A program made the translations under genes and the position numbers. 64,000 nt of DNA from Nansenia antarctica (lineage: Eukaryota > Chordata > Actinopteri > Argentiniformes > Microstomatidae). Location: positions 73,662,739 through 73,726,738 of the forward strand of contig OZ022341.1 of assembly GCA_963989245.1 (NCBI GenBank). Reading direction: 5' to 3'. A model generated the notes under the pieces. It was given only the letters and a program-made list of their open reading frames with translations, ran no database searches and had not been told where the DNA came from. Below, one piece after another: positions 23,656 through 36,600 of the stretch. The number at the start of each line of letters is the position of its first letter. Within the stretch, counting starts at the first letter, position 1.

Positions 23656-24054
23656 GGTCTCTTTTCCTAGCTCCAAGTTGAGCTGCTGCATTTTGGATCA
23701 GTACCCTTACACCCCTATCTGTAACCCTGAGAGGGAACTAAACGAAATACCTTCTCTTCATCTGCAAAGGACAAGAAAGGGCTGTGTTTTGGAAAGGTTC
23801 CTCAATAAATAAATAAAAAATGACTGAACTGTTCTGCAAAAGTATTAAAAGTGAAATACAGAAGTACCTCATATACATGACAAGTACAAGTAACAAGTAT
23901 TCAGACCCTTTGCTATGACACTTTTGAAATGAGCTCAAATGCAAACAGGTCTTCAACAACTAAACTAAAGTTGAATTGAGTGCACCTCAATGCAAGGGTC
24001 ATAGTTCAGGTGATTTCAGAATGAATATGAATAATGAATAATGAATAATGAATA

Positions 24055-25002
24055 AACCAACAATACCAACAATACACTGAACCACAATACACTGAACCAC
24101 AATACACTGAACCACAATACACTGAACCACAATACCACTTAACCACAATACACTGAACCACAATACACTGAACCACAATACACTGAACCACAATACACTT
24201 AACCACAATACACTGAACCATAATACACTGAACCACAATACACTGAACCACAATACACTGAACCACAATACACTGAGCCATAATACACTGAACCACAATA
24301 CACTGAACCACAATACACTGAACCACAATACCACTGAACCACAATACACTGAACCACAACCCCACTGAACCACAATACCACTGAACCATAATACACTGAA
24401 CCATAATACCACTGAACCACAATACCACTGAACCATAATACTGTCAGGGGAGTTCCGACTCAACAACTCCACCTACTGGTGACTGGATTCTGTGGACTAA
24501 TTGCTACATGCCTGTCACCTGTTGTATGTTTGTATGTGGCTATGTAGGTGTGTCCCTTTTCCCTGTTCCCTTGTTAGTCGATCGCTTGTGTTACCCTTTG
24601 GAAAGCTGCAGATTCCTGTTGTATGTATTACCGCTCACGTATCCGATACCCGGAACGTTATTTGAACCTTGACTTTGTTTGCGTGTTTGAAACCCTGTAC
24701 CTTCTTTGGAGCCCTTGCTCAAACTTTACTTTCCGTGTGCTTTGTTCTAAACCCAGTTTCATAGTTAATAGTTACGTACGTGCTGAGCCCTACTGCTCTC
24801 CTTTATGTTTGTCCCGTTTGGAAAGTTTATGTTTGAACCTGCGCACTATTGCTCTAAGTAAAGAGAACCTTTATTTTATCATATCTCCGTCTCGTTGATT
24901 ACATACACCGCACCTGGACCCGACACAGTTGTACACACACAGAACTTTTATAGAAACGTAACATAATACCACTGAACTACAATACACTGAACCACAATAC
25001 CT
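24055..25002. repeat. 15-bp minisatellite AATACACTGAACCAC, split by an insertion
   Basis: About 25 units of AATACACTGAACCAC run from 24060 to 24440 and resume for about two units at 24962-25000. The gap is filled by an LTR-like segment. It lies in the MHC first intron. Confidence 0.9.
24442..24925 (+). mobile_element. Probable solo LTR inside the 15-bp minisatellite
   Basis: The segment begins TGTCAGGGGAGTTCCG and ends CACCTGGACCCGACA, so it has TG...CA ends with a short TGTC/GACA inverted repeat, about 484 bp. The full foreign segment (24442-24961) lies between two copies of CATAATAC, which may be a target duplication or just two minisatellite units. No internal retroelement genes. Confidence 0.45.
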
Positions 25003-25993
25003 GCCTCAGGTATGGTCGAGTTCCCTTTCTATTGTTTTTGAAGTACCTGATATTTCCTTTAAAAATTATTTCCTGCAGAGTGTATTACTATTATTACATT
25101 TCACAATTTCACGAAGTTCTGATTCATCGGGTATTGATTATGGATTGATGGCAAACATGTTTTTTAGACATCTAAAAATTGAGTCGATAACACAACACAA
25201 TGTGGGGAAGTGAAGAGGTCTGAATACTTGAATAACACTGAAGAATACTGAATCAGAATGCACTGCAGCTACAGTATAATGCATACAACACATACAAACA
25301 TGACAACGTATATTTGTATATATATATATATACAAATATACATGTATATATAGTAAGTATATACAAAAATATAGTACATGACAAAGTATAGATGAAATAT
25401 CATAATTATGATGATGACAAATAAATAAATGATTATAGATAATTAATCATAGATAATTGCTATGACTCTACTACTCTCCTAACACTGCTGATTCACTGTG
25501 CATTATTGCCTCTATGGCATCAGCCTGTCAGAATGCTTGTTACATTCCTAAATCACTATCTGCCCAGGTCAACTGTTTGACAGGGCATTTTTTGACACGA
25601 CATACAAAGATGGCTCGGCTGACCATAGGTGAAGCATGACTTCACTTATACATACAATTATACATACAATTATGCTACGAGGCTAACAATATGTAATCTG
25701 TAAACTTGGCAAACCTGCAAATGCAGCTTTGATCCCCATCAGGAGCAGGATGAGACTCTTCATGTTGATGTTGGCTTGACGATGAGGAAGTATGAAATCA
25801 TATTTAACCTGATCTGAAATAGTAACTGGCTCTGAGAACCACACCTTGGTGATCCGTCAGGCGCAAATGACCACAGTTGATTGGCTGGACTGAGAAAAAG
25901 TTACTTAGAGAGCCAATGAGAATTTAGCAAACTCTAGCGTCATCTAAGCAGTGAAGGTTTGCTGAACTAAAGTGAGAGTAGTGTTGTCTGATT

Positions 25994-25997
<4 letters not shown>

Positions 25998-26043
<46 letters not shown>

Positions 26044-26070
26044 ACGCACAGACACACACACACACACACA
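25998..26070. repeat. (CA)n microsatellite
   Basis: Interrupted CA dinucleotides upstream of the MHC class I signal-peptide exon. Confidence 0.93.
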
Positions 26071-26259
26071 TTAGGCTATGTACAGTATTTAATACTGTCA
26101 CCAGGCCACATCTAAATCATCTTTTCATCCCTCATATCAGATTTGATAGAGTACTGCTGTGTAGGCTGTAGAGCATTACACCTGCAATCAATATCTGTCC
26201 AAATGCCCCACAAGTATTTGTTCTTACTTATCAATACTGTGTTACTATCCCTCTCCCTG

Positions 26260-27166
26260 AGACTGGGGGGATTTGAACACGAGCTCAACCCTCCGATTCC
26301 TGGGGGTGCACATACAGGATGACCTGTCCTGGAAGATCAACACAGCAGCCATCATCAAGAAGGCACAACAGCGGCTCTACATCCTGAGAGTCCTCAGGAA
26401 AGACCACATCAGACAGGAGATGCTTGTGACCTTCTACCGCTGCGCAGTGGAGAGCATCCTCACCTACTGCATCTGCAACTGGTTCTCCAGCTGCACAGCC
26501 GCAGAGAGGAATGCGCTACAGAGAGTCGTGAGATCGGCCCAGAAGATCACCGGCGCCCCCCTCCCCTCTCTGGAAGAGCTGTACAACACACACTGCCTCA
26601 GGAAGGCCTCCAAGATCTCCAGAGACCCATCCCACCCTGGGTACGAACACTTTGCTCGGCTGCCCTCGGACAGGCGGTTCAGGACCATGTTCGCAAGGAC
26701 AAACAGACTGAAGCTCAGCTTCTACCCCAGGGCCATTCAGGCCCTGAACACAGCAAATACCTAGGTTCTAGGCCCTGGGCAATCTAGACAATTTGATGGC
26801 AGCTACTAGATTGAAATCAAGTGCAATACTGAAACACAACTGTGAACATTTCAAACCTGCAAACTGCGACACTTTAAATGAATGTGCAATAACACTATGT
26901 GCAATATGACAACCCTCGGGTACATAAGGTTCAGAGATAGGAAATGTTAGAATAGGTATAGCATAGCATAGAGTACAGCACAGTGTTTTATTTGTATAGT
27001 ATAGTATAGTATAGTGGATAGTGTACATAGCCTTTATTTATGTAAACCAGCTCTTTTCCCTTCTTGTTTTTAGTTTTTTTTTCCTAGCACCAGGGGAGCC
27101 CCCCATCCCAAATGTCGTTGTTTGGTACCTGTACTATATCAATGACAATAAAGACCATTCATTCAT
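26260..27166 (+). mobile_element. Non-LTR retrotransposon (LINE) 3' end with reverse-transcriptase C-terminus
   Basis: A frame at 26273-26764 encodes the C-terminal part of a LINE reverse transcriptase: LRFLGVHIQDDLSW, then FYRCAVESILTYCICNW, LQRVVRSAQKITG and a DPSHPGYE segment, ending at a natural stop. The 3' UTR follows to a tail CAATGACAATAAAGACC and a (CATT)n run. The element is 5'-truncated. Its last 480 bp are matched by an inverted copy at 58927-59403. Confidence 0.88.
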
Positions 27167-28255
27167 TCATAGAGACAACACGAAACAGGGAGAACTGTCA
27201 GCCATGACCGCTGTATTTACTCCTAACAACAGAGGGAGTGGGGATCTATCTGCCCACTCAACAATGCCACTTGCCGTACTGTCCAACTCAAAGTGTAATA
27301 AAGGATGGGTAACTAAGGCCTGGACTACACGTATATGGATATTTTTCTAAAGCAATTTTTTTTGCACAATTCGGCCTCTCAACCATACGAACACAGCGTT
27401 TTCACTCACATAAACAGAGATTTCTCTAAACGGATAAAAAAGTGAAGAAATAAAAAAATATCCCATTGAGTGGATCAGTGTGGTTATGTTAAACGGAGCT
27501 GGTGTTGAATCAATGACGTCAAGCGTCAAGTGTCAAGCCGTTCACACAAACGGTTGTCAACAGCAACTGCAATGGCTCAACTTCATCGTCGGTCCACACA
27601 AAATAATCAGTTTTTGGTTTCTTCTTGGTCACCATAACTTGCTTTTCTGTCTGTTTTGTACTTTTCTTTTCTGTCTGTTTCAAAGAGTTTGGTCTGTTTA
27701 CGTTTTGAGTCACTGCCACTGTTTGATTACAACTGACTGCGCATGCCCATAATGTTCCTCTACGGTATTTGACAGATGGACACTGCTGATTAGCTGATGT
27801 TTCGCGCCAAGTAGCTGTTGTTTTCGCGCCATTTGCTCGCTGCTCTTGCTCGACGCAAACCCCTACAAACGCTGCTGCTGCTGCAGAGAACTACTACAGA
27901 TAACCCTATAATTTCCTTTTATACTTTACTCTTATACTGTGCTTATATTGTAAATTGTTTTATTTTAGATTTTAGATTGTGATTTATTTAGAACTAGCTA
28001 GCTAACTTGGATAGCTAGCTATTAGCTGTTATTAATTAGTCAAATTGTAGTGATTTCTTTCTTCCTAGCCCTAACCATTTATTGATTGCTAGTTAATTCA
28101 ATCGTTTTGACGCACACACAGTCCTAGATTTGCCTCAAATTCCTCATATTAACCACTGGTTACTAACATAGAGCACTGTCCACATGTTATGCATGATCAT
28201 CCCACCATGAGCCATAAGTGTCTGAGTGTCTAGAATAGCGCTATATAAGTCTAAT

Positions 28256-28298
<43 letters not shown>

Positions 28299-28320
28299 GA
28301 GGTAGGATCAGGTTGTCATG
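27167..28320. other. Gene-free region between MHC and TRIM genes
   Basis: It has a degenerate repeat starting near 27318 (GGCCTGGACTACACGTATAT), TAGCTAGCTA motifs near 28000 and an (ATT)n run at 28257-28298. No gene seen. Confidence 0.5.
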
Positions 28321-28370
28321 GTAATCACTAAACACTGACCGACAGCAGATCTGGGATCAGCAGAAGAGCT

Positions 28371-28376
28371 TTTATT
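28371..28376 (-). promoter_or_regulatory. Polyadenylation signal of TRIM copy A
   Basis: AATAAA on the minus strand (TTTATT on +), about 590 bp past the stop. The same signal in the same sequence context recurs at 45724-45729 behind copy B. Confidence 0.6.
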
Positions 28377-28966
28377 AAATGTCCCACAATTTACATATGA
28401 GGAGATCTTCCCAATGCAGAGCACTAGTCATATAGGAATCACATTCTGCCTGTTGGATTTGGATTCATACTTTGAGCAAAGTAGCAAGTAAGTGTAATGT
28501 CAACATTGTCCCACAGCAATTCATTCAAAACATTTAGTTCATTGGAAGCAGTAAAAAACAAAATTCTTAAGATACAATCATGAATACAAATCATTCAGTT
28601 ATTGAAAATTATAGTGTCGTGGATTTATTACCACACTTCATCATCAACTCTCTATAATTACCAGAGAGTCAAACATATACCGTCATTCTAGTTTTAACTA
28701 TCCGATGCACCTTTGCCCCACACACCACCCATTCACCCTCCCACAATTACTTTAGAAATATACTGCAATGGACTATTATTACACATGTAACTATCCTACA
28801 CCCTTAGCCTAGCCCCCCCCACCACCACCCGACTCATTCACACACCCACAATTAGTTTAGTTAGTTATTCCCCTGTAATATCAACAATTCATAAAAATGT
28901 TTTCTTAATTTTGAATCGGGTGGGAATGACGCACGTATGGGTGGGCTCATACACTCCTCACTGGGA

Positions 28967-30614
28967 TTACATCACGGTCAGAGACACCTCTGATTGGCAG
29001 ATCTGTAGATCAGGGTGTTTAGCATCACCAGCTCCTCCAATAGAGAAGTATGGGAACAGTCTCTCAGTGACGGTGTGTTTATGAGTGTGGATGAGTGTGT
29101 TGCCTTCTGGGTCGTAGAAGGACACCTTCCCCTTGTTGTAGTCCAGCTGTACTCTGATCCTCTGGGGTCTCCTCTTCAGAGTGATGGTCTTACCCACTAC
29201 ATCTCTATACTTACCATCCGTCTGTCCTATAGCCCAGTATACATACTGTGGTGATGCTCGTACCTCCCCCTTTCTATCACTGGACTCTTTAACCACACCC
29301 ATGTTCCAGACAGGATGGTCCCCCACCTCCACCTGCCAGCTGTGCTTTCCTGAGATGAACCCCTCAGAGCCCAGAACAGTTGCATACTTCATGAACCGTT
29401 CCTGGGTGTCAGGCAGCTGCTGCCGTGGCCCTCTATATCTCACACTGGTCAGATCATCAGACAGAGAGAGATAGGGGTCTGCAGTGTTGGGGTCCAGAAT
29501 CACAGGAGCTTCAAAACAAACACAGATGCATTCTACACATTATGAGCTGTACTGTTTATTATGCATATTATACATAATAATATATATTACATCTGTAGCC
29601 GGTGCCACCTTGTGGCTACTAGTGATAGTCCACAGGAGCATAAATTACAGCGTAGATACGACGTTCCGAGAGCACAGTTTCGACCGAGAGGAATAGGCAG
29701 GTGCACACCTATTCACAGACTCGTGTCTGAAATGTTTGGTAAGGAAATATTTTAATCTACCTTATTTTAATGGTCTGTAAATTGTGTCAGCCATGCAATA
29801 AGGTGCTTTGTTTTTCAGTGCTTGGTTGAAGCTGTCTTGCAGCGTTTTACTAAACTGTGTCGGCAGGGGTATGCTTTTGTATTTGTCATAGCAGGTATGC
29901 AAGTTTTAATATTGGATTGAATGCATTACAAACAAATGTCATATTTAGGATTAGTGTGATTAATAAAGAAATGTGTTTTGTATGTTGTAGGCAGACTTCC
30001 TGCTGCTCTTACTGTTGAGTCCCTTACTGTTTAGTGATTAAAGGTCATTATTTACTGTTTAGTGATTTAAAGGTTATTATTTGGTATCGTTTTATTGTTC
30101 TAGTCCGCCTGGCATCTGTTGCTGGTACTGAGGCAAAAGATATGGGATTGCCTCCGTGGGAGGACTAGTTCTTTTTCTTTGTGTTTTGTTGTTGTTTGTT
30201 TTTGTTTGTTAGTCACCACTTCCCCAGAGTAAACCAAGGTGAGCTATTAGGAGAGCTGGACAGGGTTGCCAAATGGAATTGACAATTTCCACCCTAACAA
30301 CAGTCTAAAAACCGCTAAATCCACCAAAAACCACCAGCCCAAAACCTATATTGTCAGAAAGCCGCTAATTACTATTGGGCAGGTGCCCATCTCCTGACCC
30401 TAAACTGTATGTCTGTTGATGTTTGTAAAATAAACAAATAAAAACTGCACATTGTATGTAGCTACTAGGGTGTGTGTTTTATCCAGCCTGACCGCCCAAA
30501 TGCTTTTTTTCCGGCCCAGTGTGATCAAAAGTAGGTCATTCGGCGGTAACACGCCCCACCTGGCAACCCTGGAGCTGGATGGCTGGAGATAGACAAAGAG
30601 AATCTTGACGTTTG

Positions 30615-30662
<48 letters not shown>

Positions 30663-33600
30663 GGGGGGTACTAGCCTACTTGGCATCTAATCACTTGTGT
30701 GTTTTGTGTGGATATCACACGTGACCAAAAGTGTGAAACAGTTTGGAGTTGTGTGCAATGAATTGTGTTGTACCTATACGGTGGTGAACTAGTAGCATCA
30801 TTTCTCTTGTCACATCCAGTCAGAAGTCTCTCTAGCATTACCTGCCAGCCCAGAGTAAAAGCACTATGGGGCTCATGTATTGTTAATAAACCTTGGCACT
30901 TTTTATATTCTTGTCCATCTCATTTGTTACTGTGCGGAGCAAGTTGGGGCTTGCTAAACATTTGTTAATGTTGTATTTCTATGAACACATTCAAATAGCC
31001 TATTTGATAGTTATTCTTAATGCAATTGTCGTCAGTACTAACCATGCTTGACAATCCCCTGCATCTTCTCCCAGACTCTGAACTGCAGGTTACCCAGGTG
31101 TTTGGCCACGTCTATCAGCGCTCCTGAAACCTTCTCTGGGTCTGGCAGTGTGAACTGGGCTCTGGAAGAACGTTCAGGAGTCAGTGCTGCTGTGGGCTTG
31201 GGTTCAGAACCACAGAGAAGAGACACCAGAGACAGATCACTTACCTTTTCTTACTGGCCTTGAAGTTCTGGAGAGGAACAGAAGATAATTGTCATCAATA
31301 CTAGTGATACTATTATTCTATTATTATTTCATCAGCCTTGGAATTAATTTATTATATCTTGACATTATCTGAGGAAGTGGTTCTTACCTGCAGGAAGGAG
31401 ATGTCTTCAGCTTTCAGCTCCTTCTCTAAGGCTGTGATTGTGTCTGAAAGTGATGATATCTTTCTGCTCAGTGTCTCAGTCTTCTTCTTCATCATCTGAC
31501 TCTTCTGCTCCTCTTCCTCCCTCAGTGCAGCTATCCTGGCCTCCTCTTCCTCTCGTAGAAACTGGTGAAGTTTCTCAAACCCCTCCTTAATCTGTCTCCC
31601 TGTGTGCTGGGCCTGGCTCTGGAGACGGCAAGGGGAATAATATTATGATAACTGTAGTTTTACCACCATATTAAATAATGCATAATATATAATAATACAA
31701 TCTGTCTCTCTGTGTTCCAGGCCTGGCTCTGGAGACAGCAAGGGGATGATGATATCACCATTGTTTACATTTACATTTTTTGGCATTTAGCAGACGCCTT
31801 ATTCCAAAGTGACTTACAATCAATACTTTTGACTAATCAAGTGTATCATCAATCCACCAGTCGTATCAGGAAGAGTAATCTAGCTCAGGCCAGGGGCCAT
31901 TGGCAGTCTCCGTGATAGAAGGAACTGTTTTTTTTTTTTTTTTTTATATATATAGTGTAAGAGTCTCTAGGCACAGAGGGAGGTCGACACAGAGGAACAG
32001 TTGCAGAATATGTTTTTATTTCAGTCCCGCACAGTTCAGCACCGTCACCGACGTGCTGAGCGAGTCTTTCCCCCCCGCTGCTTCTCCCTTTCGGGACCCG
32101 CTCCCGCTGTTCTCCCTTTCGGGACCCGCTCCGCGACACGCCCCCTCTCGGGACTCGTTCGCTCCCGGCAGAGCCCTCGCTCTCGCCCCGCTGCTCCTCC
32201 CTTTCGGGACCCGCTCCGTTCGCCCGGCTCCCCGCACCTCACCCCCTTTCGGGATCTCGTGCGTCCTCGCCGCGGCTCTCTCTCTCTCTCTCTCACACTG
32301 CGTCTCCGTGCGGCAGGTACTTCCTGCCCTTCTCTCTCCCGAGGGAACAAACACACACAGGTTAAATAGACCAGTGGGACAACGAGTCTGATCACTGACA
32401 CCTGTCCGTAATCAGCCCATTCTTCCCCCTCCAACGGCAGTCTGGCTCCCTCCGCAGGCCAGAACGTGCCATGCTCCCCACATATAGACATTGGAGAACA
32501 GAGAGACAGTACGATATTTATGGAGATAGACTCCAGTTCTATGAGTGGAGCGGAGCCCCATAGGGGAGCTCTGCTCCTATTGGTTTACCCGCTACCTAAA
32601 GTAGCCAATGACTGAATTTTTTAATGCCTGCGCCCGCCTGGGGTGCTATATAAAGGGGCGTACTTCGCTCCCTCATTCTCCCAAACATACAAAACAGCCG
32701 GGTTTGAACGAGTCGAAGTGGGCCAGCAGCCCTATGGGGCTCCGCTCCACTCATAGAACTGGAGTCTATCTCCATAACTATCGTTCTATATCGTGGAGCT
32801 CCGCCCCATAGGGGAGCTCTGCTCCTATTGGTTTAGGCGGAGCGAGCGAGGCCAAATGTACCCCCACTGAGACTATTAATCCGAAAACAATCTCAGCGGC
32901 ACCCGGAGCTGACCACTGATGTTGGTTCAAGACAACCTTAAAAAGTTGGCCCAACCCACACCGAGTCTGCTCCACTGATCTAGCCCTTACGTGAGCACGC
33001 AGGGTTGTAGATCTAACGGAACATGTCCTGGAGGAGGGTCCCCTCCCCAGGCACATCCGTAATCATCCTGACAGCACTTGAATAGCATCCCCAACCAGGG
33101 TAATCCAAGTGCCATCCCCACTACATCAGTCCTCAGCAAACTGAGGACAGAATGAGAAAAGGATGAGGAAGAAATATCACTTACCCAACCCTTACGTTGG
33201 GTTGTTGATCTAACAGACATGTCCTGGAGGAGGGTCCACTCCCCAGGCACATCCGTATTCATCCTGACAGCACTTGAATAGAATCCCCATGACCAGGGTA
33301 ATCCAAGTGCCCTTCCCACAACATCAGTCATCAGCAAACTGAGGACAGAATGAGAAAGGATTGAGGAAGAATATCACTGACCTAACCCTTACGTGAGCAC
33401 GTAGGGTTGTTGATCTAACGGAACATGTCCTGGAGGAGGGTCCCTTCCCAGGCACATCCGTATTCATCCTGACAGCACTTGAATAGAATCCCATGACCAG
33501 GGTAATCCAAGTGCCTTCCCCACTACATCAGTCATCAGCAAAACTGAGGACAGAATGAGAAAAGGATGAGGAAGAAATATCTTCAAGTAACACCGTATAA

Positions 33601-36600
33601 AAAGTGATGGCGACGACCAAGACGCCGCCACACATATCTCCTCCACTCCCACTCCCCTGAGAATGGCCACTGATGCGGCCATGCCCCTGGTGGAATGAGC
33701 CCGAATGCCAGTCGGCACGGGCTGCCCCTTCGATTCGTATGCGAGGCTAATAGCCTCGCAAATCCAAAGGGACAGCCTCTGCTTCGAGAGTGGTGTCCCG
33801 GCTTTCTGTCCGCCATAGCAGATCAGAAGCCGGGGAGAAGATCTCAGTCCTGCCTCGCGCTTCACATATTGTGCCAACGCGCGCACCGGACAATACAATG
33901 TAAAACGCCTCTCCCTCTCTCCGTCGTGAGGAGGAGGAAAAAGAGGCGCTCAGAGCACAGCTCTGAACCCTAAACCCACGATTAACCGTAGGGATAAAAG
34001 CCGGGTTAGGGCGTAATACAGCTTTTGTTTCGTCATCAGATATGATCAAACAATCTGCCCGTGACGAGAGAGCGCACAAATCACTCACTCGCTCAGCCGT
34101 AGTCAAGGCGAGGAGTAGACTCGTCTTGAGAGACAATAAAACGCAACGACACAGTGATAATGGGTTCGAATGGGGGCACGCACAGCGCCTCTAGCACAAT
34201 CGACAGGTCCCATTTTGGCATTAGAGTCCTATGAGGGCGTCTAAGCCTACACACTCCAGTCAAAAAACGCTTAACCAGCGAATGACTGAAAAACCAGTGT
34301 CGTTGTCGCAAAACCCTCATGACAAGCTGAGATGGCAGCCGCGTAAACTTTAATAGTTCCCGCCGCCAATCCCTTGTCAACAGCGACTGTAAGAAGCACA
34401 AGAACGTTTCGACCCGACAACAGACAGGGTCAACGTCCTGTCCCTCACACCACTGTGTAAAACTCGCCAGCGCGCCGCATATCCCTTTGCAGTGGATTGC
34501 GCGCGCGCACTCTGAATGGTCTGAATGACCGCGTCTGTCAGACCCCTGCGTTCTAACAATCCCTCTCAGTAACCAGGCCATGAGGGGCCCCCCCTCATAG
34601 GCGGCCCCTTCACCAAGCCTCCGGCTTGAGAGAGTGCATCTTGTCGATGAGGTATGGGCCATGGGCCCTCTACCAACATCTCCATCAGTTCCGGAAACCA
34701 CGGGGCTCCGGGACGGTCCGGGGCTACAAGAATTAACTCTAGCCTCTCTGACCTCACTCGTGCCAACAGTGGGAGGATAGATGTCAGGGGTGGGAACGCG
34801 TATAACAGGACCCTCGGCCATGGGTGCTGTGCGAATGTATCGACTCCCAATGGCGGGTTGTCCTGTTCGCGCAGGGAGAACCAAAGGCGACACTGCGCAT
34901 TCGTCCGTGACGCAAACAGAACCACTTCTGCTTGCCCGAACCGTGCCCAAATCAGCGACACAATGGAGGGTGCTAACCTCCAGTCGTCGTCCCTCGGGCC
35001 TCCCCGTGATAACAGATCTGCTCCTTCCTTGAGCAGACCTGGAATGTGGAGAGCTTTCAGCGAACTCAGGCGACTCCGCGCGCGATGACGCGCGGGTCTC
35101 TCCAGTAGCTCAGGTCGGTTTTGACCGATCTCTGTATTACAATCAACTTGCGACGGCGTCTCACTGGAACCCGTCGCAGTCGTGCGAACCGCCTCTGCAG
35201 TCTGCGCATGTGTAACAGGCCTAAGGGGACCACTACATGGGCTGCAGACATCAGTCCTAGTAAGGACATCCTTGACAGAGCGGTGATTGTATTTGTCACT
35301 CGACACACCCGGAGAGCTGACGTCAGTGTCGCTCTCCGTGGTGCCGATAAACTGGCCCTCATCTCGGCAGTATCCAACTGAATGCCTAGATAGGAAAACT
35401 GTTGAGCCGGCCACGGAGCACTCTCTGTCCAGTTTACAGCTAACCCCAGCTGAGTGAGGTGCTGCACCAGTGAGGTTGCGTCCCGAATGGCTCGATTTGG
35501 GCATTGGGCCAGTAGGTCGTCGAGATATGCTAATATGCGTATCTCGTTTCGCCTCAGTGGTTCGAGTGCTGTCTGCACGCATTTGGAGAAAAAACGAGGA
35601 GCAAGCGTGCACCCGAAGGGCAGGCGCGTGTACTCGTAAACCTTCCCTTGGAAAGCAAAACTTAGGAATTTCCTGTGCCACTCTGTGATTGGCACACGAA
35701 ATACGCGACCCTCAGGTATCTACGAAAGGGGCGTTTCGCCACTCTCTCGTTGAGGACCCTGAAATCTAGTATGGGTCGCATGTCTCCCGAATTCTTTGGG
35801 ACAAGGAAATACGGGGAGTACCATCTCATGTCCCACTGGTCCCTCGGAACCAATGTCACTGCGCCCTTTGTTAGGAGATTCGTAATCTCCTCCTGGAGCG
35901 CACGTGTCTTTATCGGGCAGGACAAAAAACAGTCTCTCTCACGCCCCTGAAGGGCGGAGGAGGCTGAATGAACTGTAGTGCATATCCCCTCCTCAATGTC
36001 CTGTCTAGCCAACCTGACAGAATACCTGTCCCTTCTAGTCATTCTGCATAACGCAACGACAGCGGCTGGACCGTCTGTTGTGGTGCAGTCGACAGAAAAA
36101 ACTTGAATTTCTGTATGATCCCAGCCGCCGCTGCACACCGAGGAGGTGGCACAGCCCAAGGTGGGGTCATTTCGAAAGGGATGGGCTGCCGTCTGTAAAG
36201 AGTGTTTGTTATGTGTAACAATGCTCTTTATTGACGCAGGTTTATTATGCCTGATAATCAAAGAACCGGCCGCACGCTCATGAGCTGGGCCAGGTCTTGA
36301 TAGACATGGAGGGGCTTTTGATGTACATAACGACCCCTCTATACGGCTACATACAGGGGTGTTTAACCCGCTACGTGTCGTGATAGGGGTAAGTCCGTTA
36401 GGCAGAGAGCTGGCCACACGCCGGTAAGCTGGGCCAGTCTCCGGTTTGTTTCTAACCGGTAGCGAGTCGACCACACTCTGACAAGGCAGGTCGATCTCCG
36501 CTCTGGTAGATAACGGTCCCTCTATACGGCTACAGACAGGGGTGTTTAACCCGCCTCGTGTCGTGATAGGGGTAAGTCCACTAGGCAGAGAGCTGGCCAC

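Larger units (their letters stand above)
13700..25763 (-). pseudogene. MHC class I heavy chain, non-classical type, complete exon set with one in-frame stop
   Basis: Seven exons fit in phase on the minus strand: 25715-25763 (signal peptide MKSLILLLMGIKAAFA), 20885-21151 (alpha-1, with YYDSN and VPKQDWM), 16242-16514 (alpha-2, with MFGCNWD), 15421-15720 (alpha-3 immunoglobulin domain, TCHATGFYP and the second Cys in YECVV), 14887-15006 (transmembrane helix and KKKRK), 14146-14214 and 13700-13749 (cytoplasmic tail ending SSHLT). All borders are GT/AG and every internal junction is phase 1, as in class I genes; the full frame is 375 codons. A TAG at 16270-16272 is codon 187, near the end of alpha-2, and would remove alpha-3 and the membrane anchor. 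Several peptide-terminus-binding positions of classical molecules look replaced (for example TEDW where classical alpha-2 has a Lys-Trp pair), so a non-classical lineage is likely. An assembly error or a real null allele are both possible. Confidence 0.88.

Noticed and set aside
22258..23691. 477-codon Pro/Thr/Tyr-rich frame that resembles an extensin or mucin
   Set aside because: It is the reverse strand of the G-rich minisatellite; intronic and without a conserved end.
24055..24440. A CRISPR-like array (regular short repeats)
   Set aside because: There are no spacers, units are directly adjacent and the context is a vertebrate intron.
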